DNA from: Metopolophium dirhodum
Lineage: Eukaryota > Arthropoda > Insecta > Hemiptera > Aphididae
Assembly (NCBI RefSeq): GCF_019925205.1
Contig: NC_083564.1
Location: 37,610,447-37,674,446 of the forward strand
Direction: 5' to 3'
Length of the DNA stretch: 64,000 nucleotides
In this document: positions 50,801 through 62,442 of the stretch, piece after piece
Numbering within the stretch: the first letter of the stretch is position 1
Layout: each line of letters starts with the position of its first letter
Notes under the pieces: generated by a model
Seen by the model: the letters and a program-made list of their open reading frames with translations, nothing else
Database searches by the model: none
Told to the model about the DNA's origin: nothing
Position numbers and translations under genes: made by a program

Positions 50801-53706
50801 TTGCTGGCACAATGGGTCTGAAGTTAGATGTTTGCACAATAGTTAAACTGGTCTTTGGTTGGAGTGGCAGAAGTTTTTGAACAATGCCTACATGTTTATT
50901 ACTCGGTCGACCTGTTCGATTACAATACCTTGGTTGCAATTTCTGCAGAAAAAAGTTCAATGGTTTAATCATTAATAACAATATAAAAAATATTATATAC
51001 ATTCAAATTAAAAGTAAAATTAACAATTTGTAAATTTAAATGAATAGTTGAAATTCAAGCTGAAACTGTACATAAATATCCTTACATCAAGTTGAGCTTT
51101 GAATGAACCAGTCGAATGTAAAGGTTTTGGCTGCAAAGGTCGTCTAAATACTGATGATGGGTTAACCATAACTTTACAGCCGCTGACTAACGAGTATGCA
51201 CCACGCTGATTTTGATCCACCTCTGTTTTAATCTAAAATTACAAACATGACCATATTTTATAAGTTAATATTATTAAATAAAATTAGCACAGTTCAATCG
51301 GTTATCAAAATTTACCTCTGTCTGTCTTGGCAAACTATGTGGTTTATTATTCACAGAACCACATGAACAGCCCTAAAAGTTTCACACAACATTAGGCTTA
51401 TACTCATTTAATAATAAAATAAAGATTCAATGTAAATATTTAAGAATCTAGACATACTTTAGAAGAAGTTAAATTATACTGAGCAATAGAAATGAGTTTA
51501 TTGAGCGATTGGGATATTCGATTTTGACTGGTAGCTTCAACGCAATCTTCAAACCAATACTCAAGTTGAATTTTAGATTCACCACCGCACTAAAAAAAAA
51601 CCAGATATTTTATTTACATGAATTATAAAGAATATATCTTTTAACACATTGACGACGTAGGGAGTCACTGGTGACACCCAAACAGTTTTTTTTTCTGAAC
51701 GGCGGGTGTCACCAGTATGGACACCCCCATATAATTTGTCACTTCAGTCAACTTCCCAATTTGAAAATGCAATTATATTGTAAGTTAAGGTATTTTTCCA
51801 TTCCATTATTTGTAGTCGAGGGTGTCACCGGTGACACCCGCCAATATTATTACAGAAACGTGTTCACCTCAGTCAGACAAATTGACTGATATCAAAATAG
51901 GTGTCGGTACAAGTGGATTTTTTACCATTTTAATTTTATAAACGGTATGAACAGAACAGCAAAAACAGCCGTCGTCGCCAACATGTTAAATGCTAATAAA
52001 ATAATACTATATAAAATTATTACTATGAGATAAAGTTCCCCAATTTTAATGGTTTCAACATTGGCCAATGTCCATCCCTGTTTGACTCTTGCAATAAATT
52101 CTTCTTTCTTCTCTTTTTCTTGGTCATGTGATGAAATAACTGGATCGTTTTTGGGAGGACTTGCCATTAGAATATCCAAGCCTTTTTCACCATCGTAAAT
52201 CACATCTGATATCGGACACATTGTTGACGGACATGTATTCAAACTACTTTCTTGACTCCCAGATGATCCAGATGTTGAATTAACAGTTTCTGTGCGCACT
52301 CGTTTAACATATGGTTTTTGAACTTTCGTAGAAGGAAACTTTAAACAAAAAATTAACAAATTTTAAAATATTTAATATATTAAAGTAAAAATTATTTTAA
52401 AACTTTAAACCTTTTGAAGAATTGAATCTACTGATTCTTTAGAAATTCCATGAGTGTTTCTATGAGCTAATAAACTAACATTTGTATTTTCAATATCACT
52501 AAAATTAACACTAATAGGAGTAATATTAACACCAGTAGCAGGAGCAACTCTTAGAATTCTTTTGGATTCTTGATCAACTTCTAGTGTTTTAACTCTGTGT
52601 ATTTGTTCACGCTAGTAATATAGTGTTTAAGGACAGATTCAACTTAAATATTGTTAGTAGATATAATAAATATCAAATACATTATGGTGAAAAGGATACA
52701 AGTTTTCGATTTTCTGTTTGCCATCTATTTTCTAAAAATGCTAAAAGCATAGATAAAGGTTTCTGTAACTCAACTGTTGCTCTAATACGAGGATTCATGG
52801 CAAGTGATTGCACTAAAGACCATGTATCCATATCTCGGGGCCTCAATTCAACACTCACTTTTCCTGGCAATTTTAAGTCTCCAATTGTGTCTAAAAAATA
52901 CAAATTGTATTACAAATAACTTTAAACAGTAAAAAAAAATTTTACCTTCAAGACAGTTGAGCTTCCTCAAAGCTCTACAATGCGGTGTTTTAACTTTCCA
53001 CAATTTTCCTTTACTCCTGACTTTAGTTGAACCATGATAAATCATTTCATACAATTTTGACCAATTTTTATCATTACAGAATCCAACCCTTCGTTTAAGT
53101 TCGCCATAGTTGATCAATCCATAAAGCTCTTGCACTACTTTTTGCATTTCTACAATAATACATTGATATGAATAATAAATTATCAACAAATATATCCTCA
53201 AAAATATTATTAATCATTACCTTTGGGAAATTCAATATATTTGCAAATTTTGTGCCATGTTCGATAATAAAAGTGCCTTAACTGTTCTTTACTTTTAATA
53301 GCTTGTTCACAAGAACCTTTACGCTTAGCTCGGTTCACCATAAACCACTGAATTGATTCAAAATCTTTGCCAAACTCATTTAAGCCTTCAAAAAAAGAAT
53401 TGGTATCCTCAGCTGACCAAAGTTCACGCCTAATTTTGGAAGACTTGAAAACTGGAGCATCATTTGAGTCTATAATAGATATATGAATTGTACACAAATA
53501 TAAATCATATGCAAGCAAGGCTAGGATGCGGACACAATCTTCAAACCTATTTTGGTACAACTGGGTCCGGGTGAAGTAGACACTGGCGTCATACGTAATT
53601 TTTTGGACACTCTTGCACTGGTTCTCAACAGCACACCCTTTTCAGAGACCACTGTTGGAGCATCGGGCTCCAGATGGCAGTCATCCTGTTTGATCTTCTC
53701 ATCCAT
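44869..53706 (-). CDS. crm: Protein cramped (CRAMP1-like chromatin regulator)
   Basis: Nuclear SANT/Myb-domain protein; in flies it acts with Polycomb-group silencing and linker histone gene expression. Thirteen coding exons: 53706-53547, 53469-53221, 53149-52946, 52890-52700, 52611-52411, 52338-52024, 51589-51458, 51372-51316, 51232-51086, 50942-50720, 49702-49470, 49354-49259 and 44976-44869. All junctions keep phase, giving 771 residues. The SANT-like domain is at about 60-136 (RRELWSAEDTNSFFEGLNEF, then QAIKSKEQLRHFYYRTWHKI). It is followed by the cramped-specific block ELYGLINYGELKRRVGFCND, KTPHCRALRKLNCLE and ELRPRDMDTWSLVQ. Later exons carry IKIGELYLI with CGGESKIQLEYWFED, then low-complexity Ser/Asn-rich sequence and a short conserved tail (VDYTAKFADLAAQVAASNNN). 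Its last intron (4.3 kb) is full of repeat families B and C. It is shorter than fly cramped (about 980), so the tail may be reduced. Confidence 0.93.
45380..47640. repeat. Repeat family B, long inverted copy in cramped intron
   Basis: Reverse orientation relative to 21860-23376. The right end (47440-47640) is the inverse of 21880-22075, including CGTTTTTCTTATACAAT, ATCATTGAATTCAAATTTAA and the GTACAGAAGAGCGACA block. Internal words such as GAGCTGTTTACGGA and TATAAATATCAATAAAATTT recur. About 46080-46800 looks like a second, rearranged member (AAAAACGATTCTGAGCGGAC ... CCGCTCAAAATCTAAAA). Confidence 0.65.
47743..48432. repeat. Repeat family C, head-to-head inverted pair
   Basis: About 47743-48163 and 48220-48432 are inverted relative to each other (GAATTAAC...AAAGTTCTGAAAATCTTCA, CACTTCTCCTA, TTGTTATACCGC). 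A single copy of the same family lies at 59565-59965. The open frame 48201-48431 falls across this repeat and has no known domain. Confidence 0.65.
51645..51985. mobile_element. TTAA-flanked piggyBac-like MITE in cramped intron
   Basis: TTAA at 51641-51644 and 51986-51989. The ends CACATTGACGACG and, inverted, CATGTTGGCGACG match at 10 of 13. The interior holds repeated GGTGTCACC/GGTGACACC words, including the perfect 20-bp palindrome GGGTGTCACCGGTGACACCC at 51820-51839. It is 341 bp, with no transposase, and lies wholly within the intron between exons 52338-52024 and 51589-51458. Confidence 0.78.
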
Positions 53707-54300
53707 ATTACTGTAGTAGGATCGACGAAAAAAAATCTGAGAAGACGATGTTTTGACCCAATTATGAGAAGGCGCAAATCGAAAATAAAAATAAAAAAAT
53801 ACATCGTACTCATCACTTACCCAGGACGACGATCGTCTAGGTAGCTGTCCAATCAACAACACAGCTCATGTCCACAGCTCAATGAAGTCGTAGGACTGGC
53901 TCGGAGCTTTGGATCGCGCGGGGTCAATTAGCGCCATTGTGGAAATCCTCCAGGGACGACGTACACAATTCCGGTGAATCTCGGACGATCGGGGTCGTTA
54001 TTATTTGTCAGACACGGGCGGATGCATAGCTAATTTTCGGACAACAACGACGACAAGGAAAAAACAGCAGAGAATAGAGATCCAGCGAAATAGTCACTTA
54101 CTCACTTGTACGCGCAGAAAATGATAAACAGAAAAATCGCTCTAATCAAATGAACACACAACAACAAACATGGCGAAATGTACTGTTATCATTGCAACGG
54201 TGCTCCGATATTTTGATGGTGGCATGACGTGAAGAAGGGGAAGAAAATTATAATAATAATAGTCGATGGTGGTGACCGAAAAGAGTTCGCGAAGACACAG
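53707..54300. promoter_or_regulatory. 5' UTR and promoter region of cramped
   Basis: Upstream of the cramped ATG the sequence becomes less AT-rich with scattered CpGs (53820-54060). In-frame extension of exon 1 beyond 53706 gives no conserved residues. No TATA box assigned. Confidence 0.4.
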
Positions 54301-55404
54301 CGAGTCGGTATTCTGTATTTTTGTGTTAAATACTTGCTACATACTTAATAATGGCAATACTAAAATAATATTATGGTAGTCGGCAAAGGTGCATAATTAT
54401 TATAGTTTATACACACACGCGTCGGATCCTCGGATGACGAGTGACGACTAAATTGTCTAAATCTAAAATATTATTGTAATTTACAGTACGTAAGATTTAA
54501 ATAATATACCCTATTCAATAATCATCGGTGCGCTAATGTTTTTGAGGACGATGGGCTAGTAAAAATCATGTCGGCTAAATCTACGTATATTTTTATATTG
54601 GTCCACTGCACCTGCAAAATTGAATCAACTTTTGGAGCGGAAAGTGTTTCGCCGCGGTCTACTCGGATTTCGGCTCATATATTTATACCTACAGCGTTTA
54701 ATATAATATATGAATAAATAAGGATTTTTCTAAGAATATACCTTCTGGCTTCTATATTGTAACAAGTCACATGTTATATACCTCTATAGTCTATAATATA
54801 TATATTTACTTATATTATGCTGACTATATGTCTATATAGTAGTTAGTATCGCCTGTATACCAACTGTCTACAGGTTCGCATACAAGAGGCAGGAGCCTAT
54901 AGTGGTTTAAGCCTGCAAGATTGACTCCCAAAAATGACCTATAATTTATAGTATACTAATGCCGGATTGCACAAAACATTTAATGAATCAATAGTGAGTT
55001 AATGGTCCCTTAAACAAGATTTAGTGACCCGTGATTGGTCCATTAAATTTTTAGTGAACCATTAAATTTAATAAATTGTTTATTTTGTGTATAAGTATAC
55101 TTACCTATAAATTATAATCTATACCTATTTATGTATTATTTAGTATTATACGATGTAGCCTGATGTAGGTATACGATTTTTAAGAGAACATCGCAAACGC
55201 ACGATTTTTATGGGTTTTCAGGTTTTATATAGGAAATTTTCTTCAAATTGGTTATCACATTTAATGATGTTATATACCTACTTATATAGTGATATTATTG
55301 GTAGGTTAAGTTTCTATTTTATAATAGATCAATAGCCAATAGGTTAACTAAATTACATTTTTAAAATTTAAATCCTGGTAGTCGAGTTTTGAACAAGTAC
55401 CTTC
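54301..55404. other. Intergenic, no gene; possible MITE fragment
   Basis: A stretch beginning GCCGGATTGCACAAAACATT (about 54961) has repeated inverted ATTAAAT/ATTTAAT words and resembles a MITE end, but its partner terminus is not visible. Otherwise unremarkable AT-rich sequence. Confidence 0.4.
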
Positions 55405-55493
55405 CAGGGCCGTATTCAGAGCAGGACAAGAGGGCATGGGCCAGAATTTCAATACTACTTATGTAATATTTGAAAAATGTATATTTATTTTAA

Positions 55494-55929
55494 GAGGACG
55501 CCACACCCGCATGCGCATGTGTTGTCTCCGTCTTACAAACGCCTAACAAACAAAATTTACGCTCAGAAATTCAAGTTGTATGCCGTTAGTTTAAAAATTA
55601 GAGTGAATCGACCTATTATGAAACTTGGTGGTAAGAACATTAACTGAGTTTTGTCGTAATTTTTTTTACGATAATTCAGTTTTTAAGTGAGTTATGAGCA
55701 TTTTTAATTTACATTTATTGTATACGCTATAACTCACTTAAAAACAGAATTGTCGTAAAAAACCTTCCAACAAAACACAGATAATGTTCTTTCCACCAAG
55801 TTTCATAATAGGTCAATTCACTCTAATTTTTAAGCTAACGGCATAATTCTTGAATTTCTGAGCGTAAATTAGGTATGTTACGCGTTTGTAAGACTGAGAC
55901 AACACATGCGGGTGTGGCGTGGCGTCCTC
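55494..55929. mobile_element. TTAA-flanked foldback element
   Basis: Almost the whole 436 bp is one long inverted repeat. The left arm starts GAGGACGCCACACCCGCATG, and the right arm ends with its inverse, apart from small indels. TTAA flanks both sides (55490-55493 and 55930-55933). A transcript would form a hairpin of roughly 200 bp per arm. A diverged relative lies at 1-313. Confidence 0.85.
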
Positions 55930-56134
55930 TTAACGACTTACTATAATAGTAGAGCCTCACTCTATTTTTATTATACAAAAATTATTTATGTTGATGCTGT
56001 TGGAGTACAATATTGGAAATATTAACAATTATTTATTATACATGGACTATCTATATATTAAATTTATACCATACGTATAATTTAATATTTATTTGTGAAT
56101 AATATTCTCGTAAAATAGATTAGGTATGTATTTA

Positions 56135-56190
56135 CAGTGGCGTACAAATTGATGGGGGGGGGGTCCGGAGAAATCCCCCCCCAAAGACAA
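56135..56190. mobile_element. Isolated hAT terminus with G/C runs
   Basis: CAGTGGCGTACAAATTGATG followed by a run of G, then GGTCCGG and a C run. No opposite terminus found. The same terminus style is seen at 27062, 30238 and 33941. Confidence 0.4.
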
Positions 56191-57379
56191 AAAAATTCAA
56201 TTTTTAAATGGTTAAAATGAAAAATATACACTGAAAATGTCATCATGTGTATAAAATTAGGTATTTGTCAATTATGATGAAATCACAAAAATATTAATTT
56301 TTCGTCAGAGGAGGTAATGACAATTAAATGTTTACTATTTACATAAAAACTATTTTTGTGTAGATATTAAATATTATTTATCATTATTAGTAAATACTAA
56401 ATTGACTCTGTGCTGTAACCAGTTGCCCGTGTGTGTGTCTATTTTTGTAATGGCATACCCGCATACCGGCGTCATCGAAATCATGGACCTATTAACTTAG
56501 GTCTATGATCGGAATATTATTTTAATTCATAACTTTATCCCTTATCTCTTGTTTATTAAATTATTAATTTATAATAATATATACGATTGTCCAAATGTCT
56601 GACGACCGACGTCCAGTGTTCAAGTGTACTAATCTATAGTCGTACAACTGTCGTGACTCGTATTTTAAATATTATATTATCAAAATCCATACTATCTGTC
56701 TATCTGCAATAGTAATCTAAAATGTAAGTCAATTTTATGATTTAATTTGTTTGTAGCCGGTAGTCTTAAATATTCTTAATGTATACACTAATACACTAGA
56801 ACATTTTTTATTGGTAAATTAGACGACATAATCATAATGCAACCAAATGAATATACAAATACGTAAACGTATTAACAGTATTCTAAATACTTATGCGTAA
56901 AACTGTAAAAGTGTTTCAGTATCTGAGTATTGATATTCAATTACAAATACTTATTACAATTATACAGATTGTACCTAGGTACTTTATATTTTTGGTATCT
57001 GTAGTTTATTAATATTTTTGTACATTTAATTTATAAATGCATATAAATATATAATGTCCTATATTAATAAAAAATTGACGTGTTCAAATTAAAATATTTA
57101 TGATTCGATGAAATGTTTATTAATGACTAAAGTTAAATCAATAATAATACTGGTTTTATGATTTTATAAATTACCTATTAAAATACATTTGGAACGGACT
57201 GGTACTAATTATATTAGTACTTATAGTCTCAACATATTATGTTTGCTTTCTAATTCAAAATACTTATATATTATAATACTATAATAGATTCAAATTACTA
57301 TTGACGAGTGTTGATTTTATTTTTTATTCAAAATAAATCCCTTTACTTTCTAAAATGTAATAACCCGCGGAAACATAGG

Positions 57380-57632
57380 ACATTGGGTGTGGGGGAGGGC
57401 ACTGTAGGTTTTTAAATTGGGTAGGTTGGTACACATGTGTGTTGTGTTTTGGCAGAATTTATAATGGGGTACCCGTAGGTTTCTGCCGTGCCCCGGGTGG
57501 GGGGATGGCGGCACTTGTTCTCCGGACACCGTGACTTGCCCGAAGAAAAATGCCGCCCGCGGCCAAGGTATCGAACTCGGGTCGGCGCGTCGCAGCCGAC
57601 GCCTTAGTCCGCTCGGCCATTCCGTCCCCCCC
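57380..57632 (-). mobile_element. tRNA-derived SINE, copy 2
   Basis: Same head as copy 1: A box TGGCCGAGCGG at 57619-57609 and B box GTTCGATACC at 57576-57567, then the body GGGCAAGTCACGGTGTCCGG. The left boundary is approximate, and the A tail is not clear, so this copy is older or truncated. It lies just upstream of the hAT transposase remnant. Confidence 0.8.
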
Positions 57633-57739
57633 GTATTATATTTTGTTCTTGTATAAACTATCGTTTTTTTAAATACTGACATTATGATTTATTTTTTTAT
57701 TTTTAAAACTCAGTAAATATACAGTGGTTGTGGCCGAAA

Positions 57740-58894
57740 AAAACAGCCCAAAATTAATTTTTTTTTCAAAACCTCTCCCGGGTACATCATCGCCACATCT
57801 ATCTCCTTCAGATTTGCCATCAACAATTATATTATCTTCCACCCCATTATCCTCACCAGATCCGATCATAGAGCCAACTTTTAAAGTATACTAAAATCAC
57901 TGATATTTTTGATATTGCGTATTATATACAAAACAAATTGTTGTCACAAACCGAAAATGCAGATATTTTAAACAAAATATGGAAACTTGATTTAAATTAT
58001 AATTTTCCTATTAAAACATCAGTTGTTGGTAAGAAACAAAAAATTGTGAAATTAAAATTTCAATTTAAATGGTTTTTAAATTTCTCTTGGTTGGCGTATT
58101 CGAAAAGTGAGAGCGGAGCATATTGCAAATATTGTGTCGCATTTGCTAAGAACGAAGCAGGCGTTAATAATCAAAAATTGGAAGCATTGGTGTTAAAAAA
58201 ATATGATATTTGGAGGCATGCCCTAGAAGATTTTAAATATCATTCAAATTTAGAATATCACAAAAAATGTTTGTTAGATGCAGATCATTTTTTAAACACG
58301 TTAAAAAATCCAACTATGTCAATTGATAAAATAATTGATACTGAAAAATCTAAACAAGTGTTAAAAAATCGAAAAAATATAATTCCGATAACTGAAGCGA
58401 TTATCCTGTGTGGTCATCAAAATCTAGCACTAAGGGGACACCGTGATTCTGGAAAGATTGAAACAGACTCTTCAAACAATGAGGGTAATTTCAGAGAAAT
58501 TGTACGTTACCGTGCCAAGGGTGATATTGAAATGCAATCTTATTTAGAAGGTCCTGGAAAAATGAATTATATTAGTCACCGAAGCCAAAATTACATGATT
58601 ATTGATTGATGCTTGAATAAGGTTTTATTAAATAAATTGGTATCTAAAGTCAACGCAGCGAAATGCTTTTCAATTCTTGCTGACGAAACTGCTGACATTT
58701 CAGGAACCGAGCAAATATCATTATGCGTTATATATATTGAACTGAAAACATTGACTCTTACTGAAGAATTTTTGGAATTTGTTCCAACATTTGATATGAC
58801 GGGAAAGGTAATAGCCAATTTAATCTTAGAAAGTCGGCTTAGCTATATCTATAAACCATCATTACCAAATAACCGCAGACGAAGTTCTTATTGA
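57740..58894 (+). pseudogene. ZMYM1-like hAT transposase, broken
   Basis: Reads like the N-terminal half of the insect 'zinc finger MYM-type 1-like' transposases (TTF-type zinc finger plus DUF4371). A Ser/Pro-rich leader (57740-57890) is followed by a frameshift. Then 57938-58609 contains the TTF region with FKWFLNFSWLAYSKSESGAY and CKYCVAFA, and EYHKKCLLDADHF. An in-frame TGA at 58607-58609 separates it from 58613-58894, where AAKCFSILADETADISGTEQ and SLCVIYIE mark the start of the RNase H-like core. The C-terminal catalytic and dimerisation parts are missing. It belongs to the hAT element 55405-59400. Confidence 0.85.
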
Positions 58895-59564
58895 ATTATC
58901 AAACAAGAAACGACGTTTAGAATTTTTATTGTAGTATACTAGTATAATAATATTCAATATGTCTATTTAAGTTGTTTTCAATTTTTTAATAAAAGTATTA
59001 ATACAAAAATGAGTGTGAACTCTGAATGTTTTAAGAACTATGGTCTTACGTCTTTGATAAAACATATTGCATTGGGTGAAGCACTCTGATATACATATCA
59101 CATATGTATATAATATTATTTAATTTCCCAAAAATAATATAAAGTACCTACAGTACACTCGAAGTACAACGATTTTATTTTCTAACTTCTGTTAAACTGC
59201 TGCCTAGTGTCAACTGATTTTGACGTAAAATGTACGTGAGTACCTACAACTTTATGGTAATTTATTTTTCTAGCTTTTAAACACTCGTACGAACTATAGG
59301 TAATATGTTTTTTTAAACTAATGCAAATTTTCATTTTTTTTTTTTTTGGAGGGGCTGCCGCAAATGCAGTGATTTGCTACCAAACCTCAATACGGCCCTG
59401 GTACCTACATAATATGTAGGTAACATATTGTAATTTAATTAAAAAATATAACTTCTCCAACACTGTGTCTATAGGGGCATTGACGAGTAAATCGTGAATA
59501 TATTAGAATGTCTTTAAACTTGTGGACTATATCTACTATACCCATGTAGTGACGTATATTAGAA

Positions 59565-59965
59565 GTGAATTAACGATTGACGATAAAGTTCTGAAAATCT
59601 TCATTGCACTTCTCCTAGCCAATGTGAATCTAAAAGACCCTAAACAACAAAATCTGTTCTCCAGTTTCAGAAATCTACCTAGCTAAATGAAAATCTAGCG
59701 AAAAATAACTCTTTTTTTAACTGTGAAATTAATGTTGTATCTACTTGATAATCCCTTTTTAATGAGTTATCAATCAACTTTCTAGCTATCATAGTTAAGG
59801 AGAAAAGTTAAAAAATAGCAATTTTGGGACTGTTCAAGCCGACGTTTTTATGGATTCAAATTGTTATACCGCGTAGGTATGACATCAAATCTCTCTCATT
59901 AATATTTTATATTAAAGCTAAAAGCTAACTAAATTACCCACCTACTCATCATTACTCAGTTCATA
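59565..59965. repeat. Repeat family C, single copy
   Basis: Matches 47743-48163 (inverted) over most of its length: AAAGTTCTGAAAATCTTCA, GCACTTCTCCTA, TAGCTATCATAGTTAAGGAG, TTGGGACTGTTCA, TTGTTATACCGC and AATATTTTATATTAAAGCT. Non-coding. Confidence 0.65.
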
Positions 59966-60639
59966 GGCGCAACCTTACCAATATTTTTAGGGGTGCACAA
60001 ATTATAAAAATTTTCTTTATAATTTTCCCTTAACACTGTATATCTATTAAAAATAATTAAAAATGTATATTTATGAACTACCTACATTTTTAATATTTTT
60101 ATGAAACAGTAACAGTAAATACTAAATTGTAACTAGGTAGGTACTACATAATTTTTTGGCCAGTAAATTGTATTTATTTAAATTACTGCTAGTTTAGACT
60201 TCTGGACGACATGGTCCACCTCTCCTAACTCAATTGAACCCTAAACAAAAATGCCATTACAATTATTTTTATTCGGTTTAGTAGGTACTTTTTAACTGAT
60301 TTAAACTAGAATTATAATAGCTTTAAACAAGAAGACTTAGATCATTAATTTTTTGTTAAGTAGTTTTTTTTTCTTAAATACTACATGTACTATGGACGTA
60401 AATAGGGGCATTACTAGTGGAGAGCTATAGGTTAGGTTACTTGATATCATTTTTTGTATCATGTGTATTGGCCACAAACACAATATAAACAAACGTACAA
60501 AAAAAAGTTATTCATATTTATATATTATATGCTGGCTCAATATGCTGCTTAGTGCCTATTAGTTATTAATTGTCTTATTAATGTTATTAACGTTTTAATT
60601 CTGTTCAAAATACATTTGTATAATATAATATACACTAGC
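59966..60639. other. Intergenic, nothing recognised
   Basis: AT-rich with no conserved ORF or repeat termini. Confidence 0.5.
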
Positions 60640-61150
60640 TGATCCTGTGCACTTCGTTGTCCGTTAAATGTACCAACTATATATGACTCAAACTTTGTTA
60701 AATTCGTTATTTAATATTCGGTGTAAGGTGTTCAAAATGTATCTTAACTTTTCTGTTGCCTGGAATAAAAATTCTGATTCGCAGCAGTATATTATCAGGT
60801 AGACAATCTACCTGCGGTAGATCGAGGACCCGGTGCTGTTTGTACGTAAGTGTATGATTTAACTCTAAAGTATCAAAGTTATACCAAGTTGATTTTGATT
60901 TAATACAGTGGATTAATACAATCAATTAATACATAATCCTAACCAAACCTAACCGTATACTAAAATCCGATGAATAAAAAAAACCAAATTTAACCCTTTT
61001 TTAATTAGCCTATCTTCTTCCCAGAGATCTGCACACAAACATTCATTTATATACAATATATCTGATCCTACGCACTGCGTGGCCCGTAAAAAATGACAAC
61101 TCTTAAAAAAATTGTGATTGTTCAACTCCTTTTTGGTGTAACTCATTACA
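60640..61150. repeat. Dispersed repeat family A, copy 3
   Basis: Collinear with 20380-20720: CACTTCGTTGTCCGTTAAATG, ACTCAAACTTTGTTAAATTC, CTGTTGCCTGGAATAAAAA, TCAAAGTTATACCAAG and AAATCCGATGAATAAA. It holds an extra block GTAGACAATCTACCTGCGGT that copy 2 lacks but copy 1 keeps in a similar form. Confidence 0.65.
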
Positions 61151-61214
61151 GTAAGCAACTCAGCCACCCTGCTTGCCATGGTAGGCAATGTGCGAAAATT
61201 CGATTTGATGCATG

Positions 61215-61640
61215 TTTGAGGTCCATTTCAATGGCCCCCCCCACTTTCGAAATTTGAACTTCTGACCACGCCAAACGTTTGTGCATCGTTTGTGCAGAAA
61301 TGTGCACCAAGTCCAATCGTTTGTGCACAAAAACTGAAAGCTCTATCCCTAAAACAAAATGGGGGGCCATTGAAACGGTAGCCCCCCCCACATTGAATAT
61401 TTGGATTTTTGAATGTGCCAAACGTTTGTGCATCGTTTGCGCAGAAATGTGCTCCAGGTCCCAACGTTTGTGCACAAAAACTCCCAGCGCTATCCAAAAA
61501 ACAAAGTGGAGGGACCATTGAAACGAGACACCCTCTTTTTGGAAAATTGAAATTTTTAATGTGCCAAACGTTTGTGCATCGTTTGTGCAGAAATGTGCAC
61601 CAGGTCCCGACGTTTTTGCACAAAAACTCAAGTGAGGGGT
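61215..61640. repeat. Tandem repeat, three copies of about 146 bp
   Basis: The phrase CCAAACGTTTGTGCATCGTT begins at 61272, 61418 and 61564, giving spacing of 146-147 bp. Each unit also has GTTTGTGCACAAAAACT and a GGGG-rich or CCCC-rich spacer with CCATTGAAAC. Frames stay open through the array on the minus strand (61146-61631 and 61228-61623) and on the plus strand, encoding repeated FCAQTLGPGAHFCANDAQTF-like units. No domain or splice context; I treat it as a minisatellite. Confidence 0.8.
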
Positions 61641-62442
61641 ATTAACACGAGGGTCCCCCTTTTTTGAAATTTTAAATATTTAAATTGTCATATTAATAAA
61701 TGTTGTTTACGTACCTAATAGGTTTAATATAATTTTACTATTGCCATGTAAACGTCTAGAAATAGTAGGGCAGTAGGTTCATAATATATTATATTTAAAT
61801 ATTGTATTATAATAATATGAATAATATAATAATATTACCTATGTTTTAAATATTCCTAGGTTATTTAAAAATTAAATACCAGTGTTTCTAAAATACAAAT
61901 ACAAAAATCTTAATTTAAAATATCTAAAAACATAACTACCGCTTATAAATTATAACCACAGGTTAGCAATACTAACTTAAAAATAAAAAGTTATAAATTA
62001 ATATAATAATTTCTTAAGTCGTGTACAACCGAACGCAACTTAACCTAATAACTATTAGTTGTTACATCTTATAATACGTATTTTGGGTATAACATTTAAT
62101 TTTACATTTTAATTTAATTCTGAATTGAAAATGTATCCCTCATACAGTTTTTTACTGTTACTAAAATAAACATTATTATTTATATGTAATATTATACCCA
62201 CTCAGCACTCAATATTTTTATAATTGGCAAGAAAACATACATTTGCACCAATAAACACATTATCTTTCTTGAATTACTGTTAGAAGCAATCATAATAAAA
62301 TATACAGCAAGTTTATAATTTAAGTTAATTTTTTTTAAAAATATTAAAAATATTATCGATCTCTTGTGTTAAATTAACAAAATTGTTTTAATACTATATT
62401 AATTAAACAAACAAATCTGAATTCTTTCAGTACACACTATAC
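61641..62442. other. Intergenic, nothing recognised
   Basis: AT-rich with no supported feature. Confidence 0.5.

Larger units (their letters stand above)
55405..59400. mobile_element. hAT element, 4 kb, with nested insertions
   Basis: Left terminus CAGGGCCGTATTCAG and right terminus AATACGGCCCTG form 12-bp perfect inverted repeats. Flanks GTACCTTC (55397-55404) and GTACCTAC (59401-59408) match at 7 of 8. It carries a broken transposase gene (about 57740-58894). Inside it sit a TTAA foldback element (55494-55929), an isolated CAGTGGCG terminus (56135) and a tRNA-derived SINE (about 57380-57632). Size and content fit a once autonomous copy. Confidence 0.78.

Noticed and set aside
51922..52359. 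A membrane protein with a hydrophobic C-terminus
   Set aside because: The hydrophobic end is read-through of the cramped exon 52338-52024 past its donor into an intron and a TTAA element.
57350..57682. A 110-residue basic protein on the minus strand
   Set aside because: It is the tRNA-derived SINE read as protein.
61146..61631. A 161-residue repeat protein
   Set aside because: Frames are open on both strands of a tandem repeat with no start context, splice sites or known domain.
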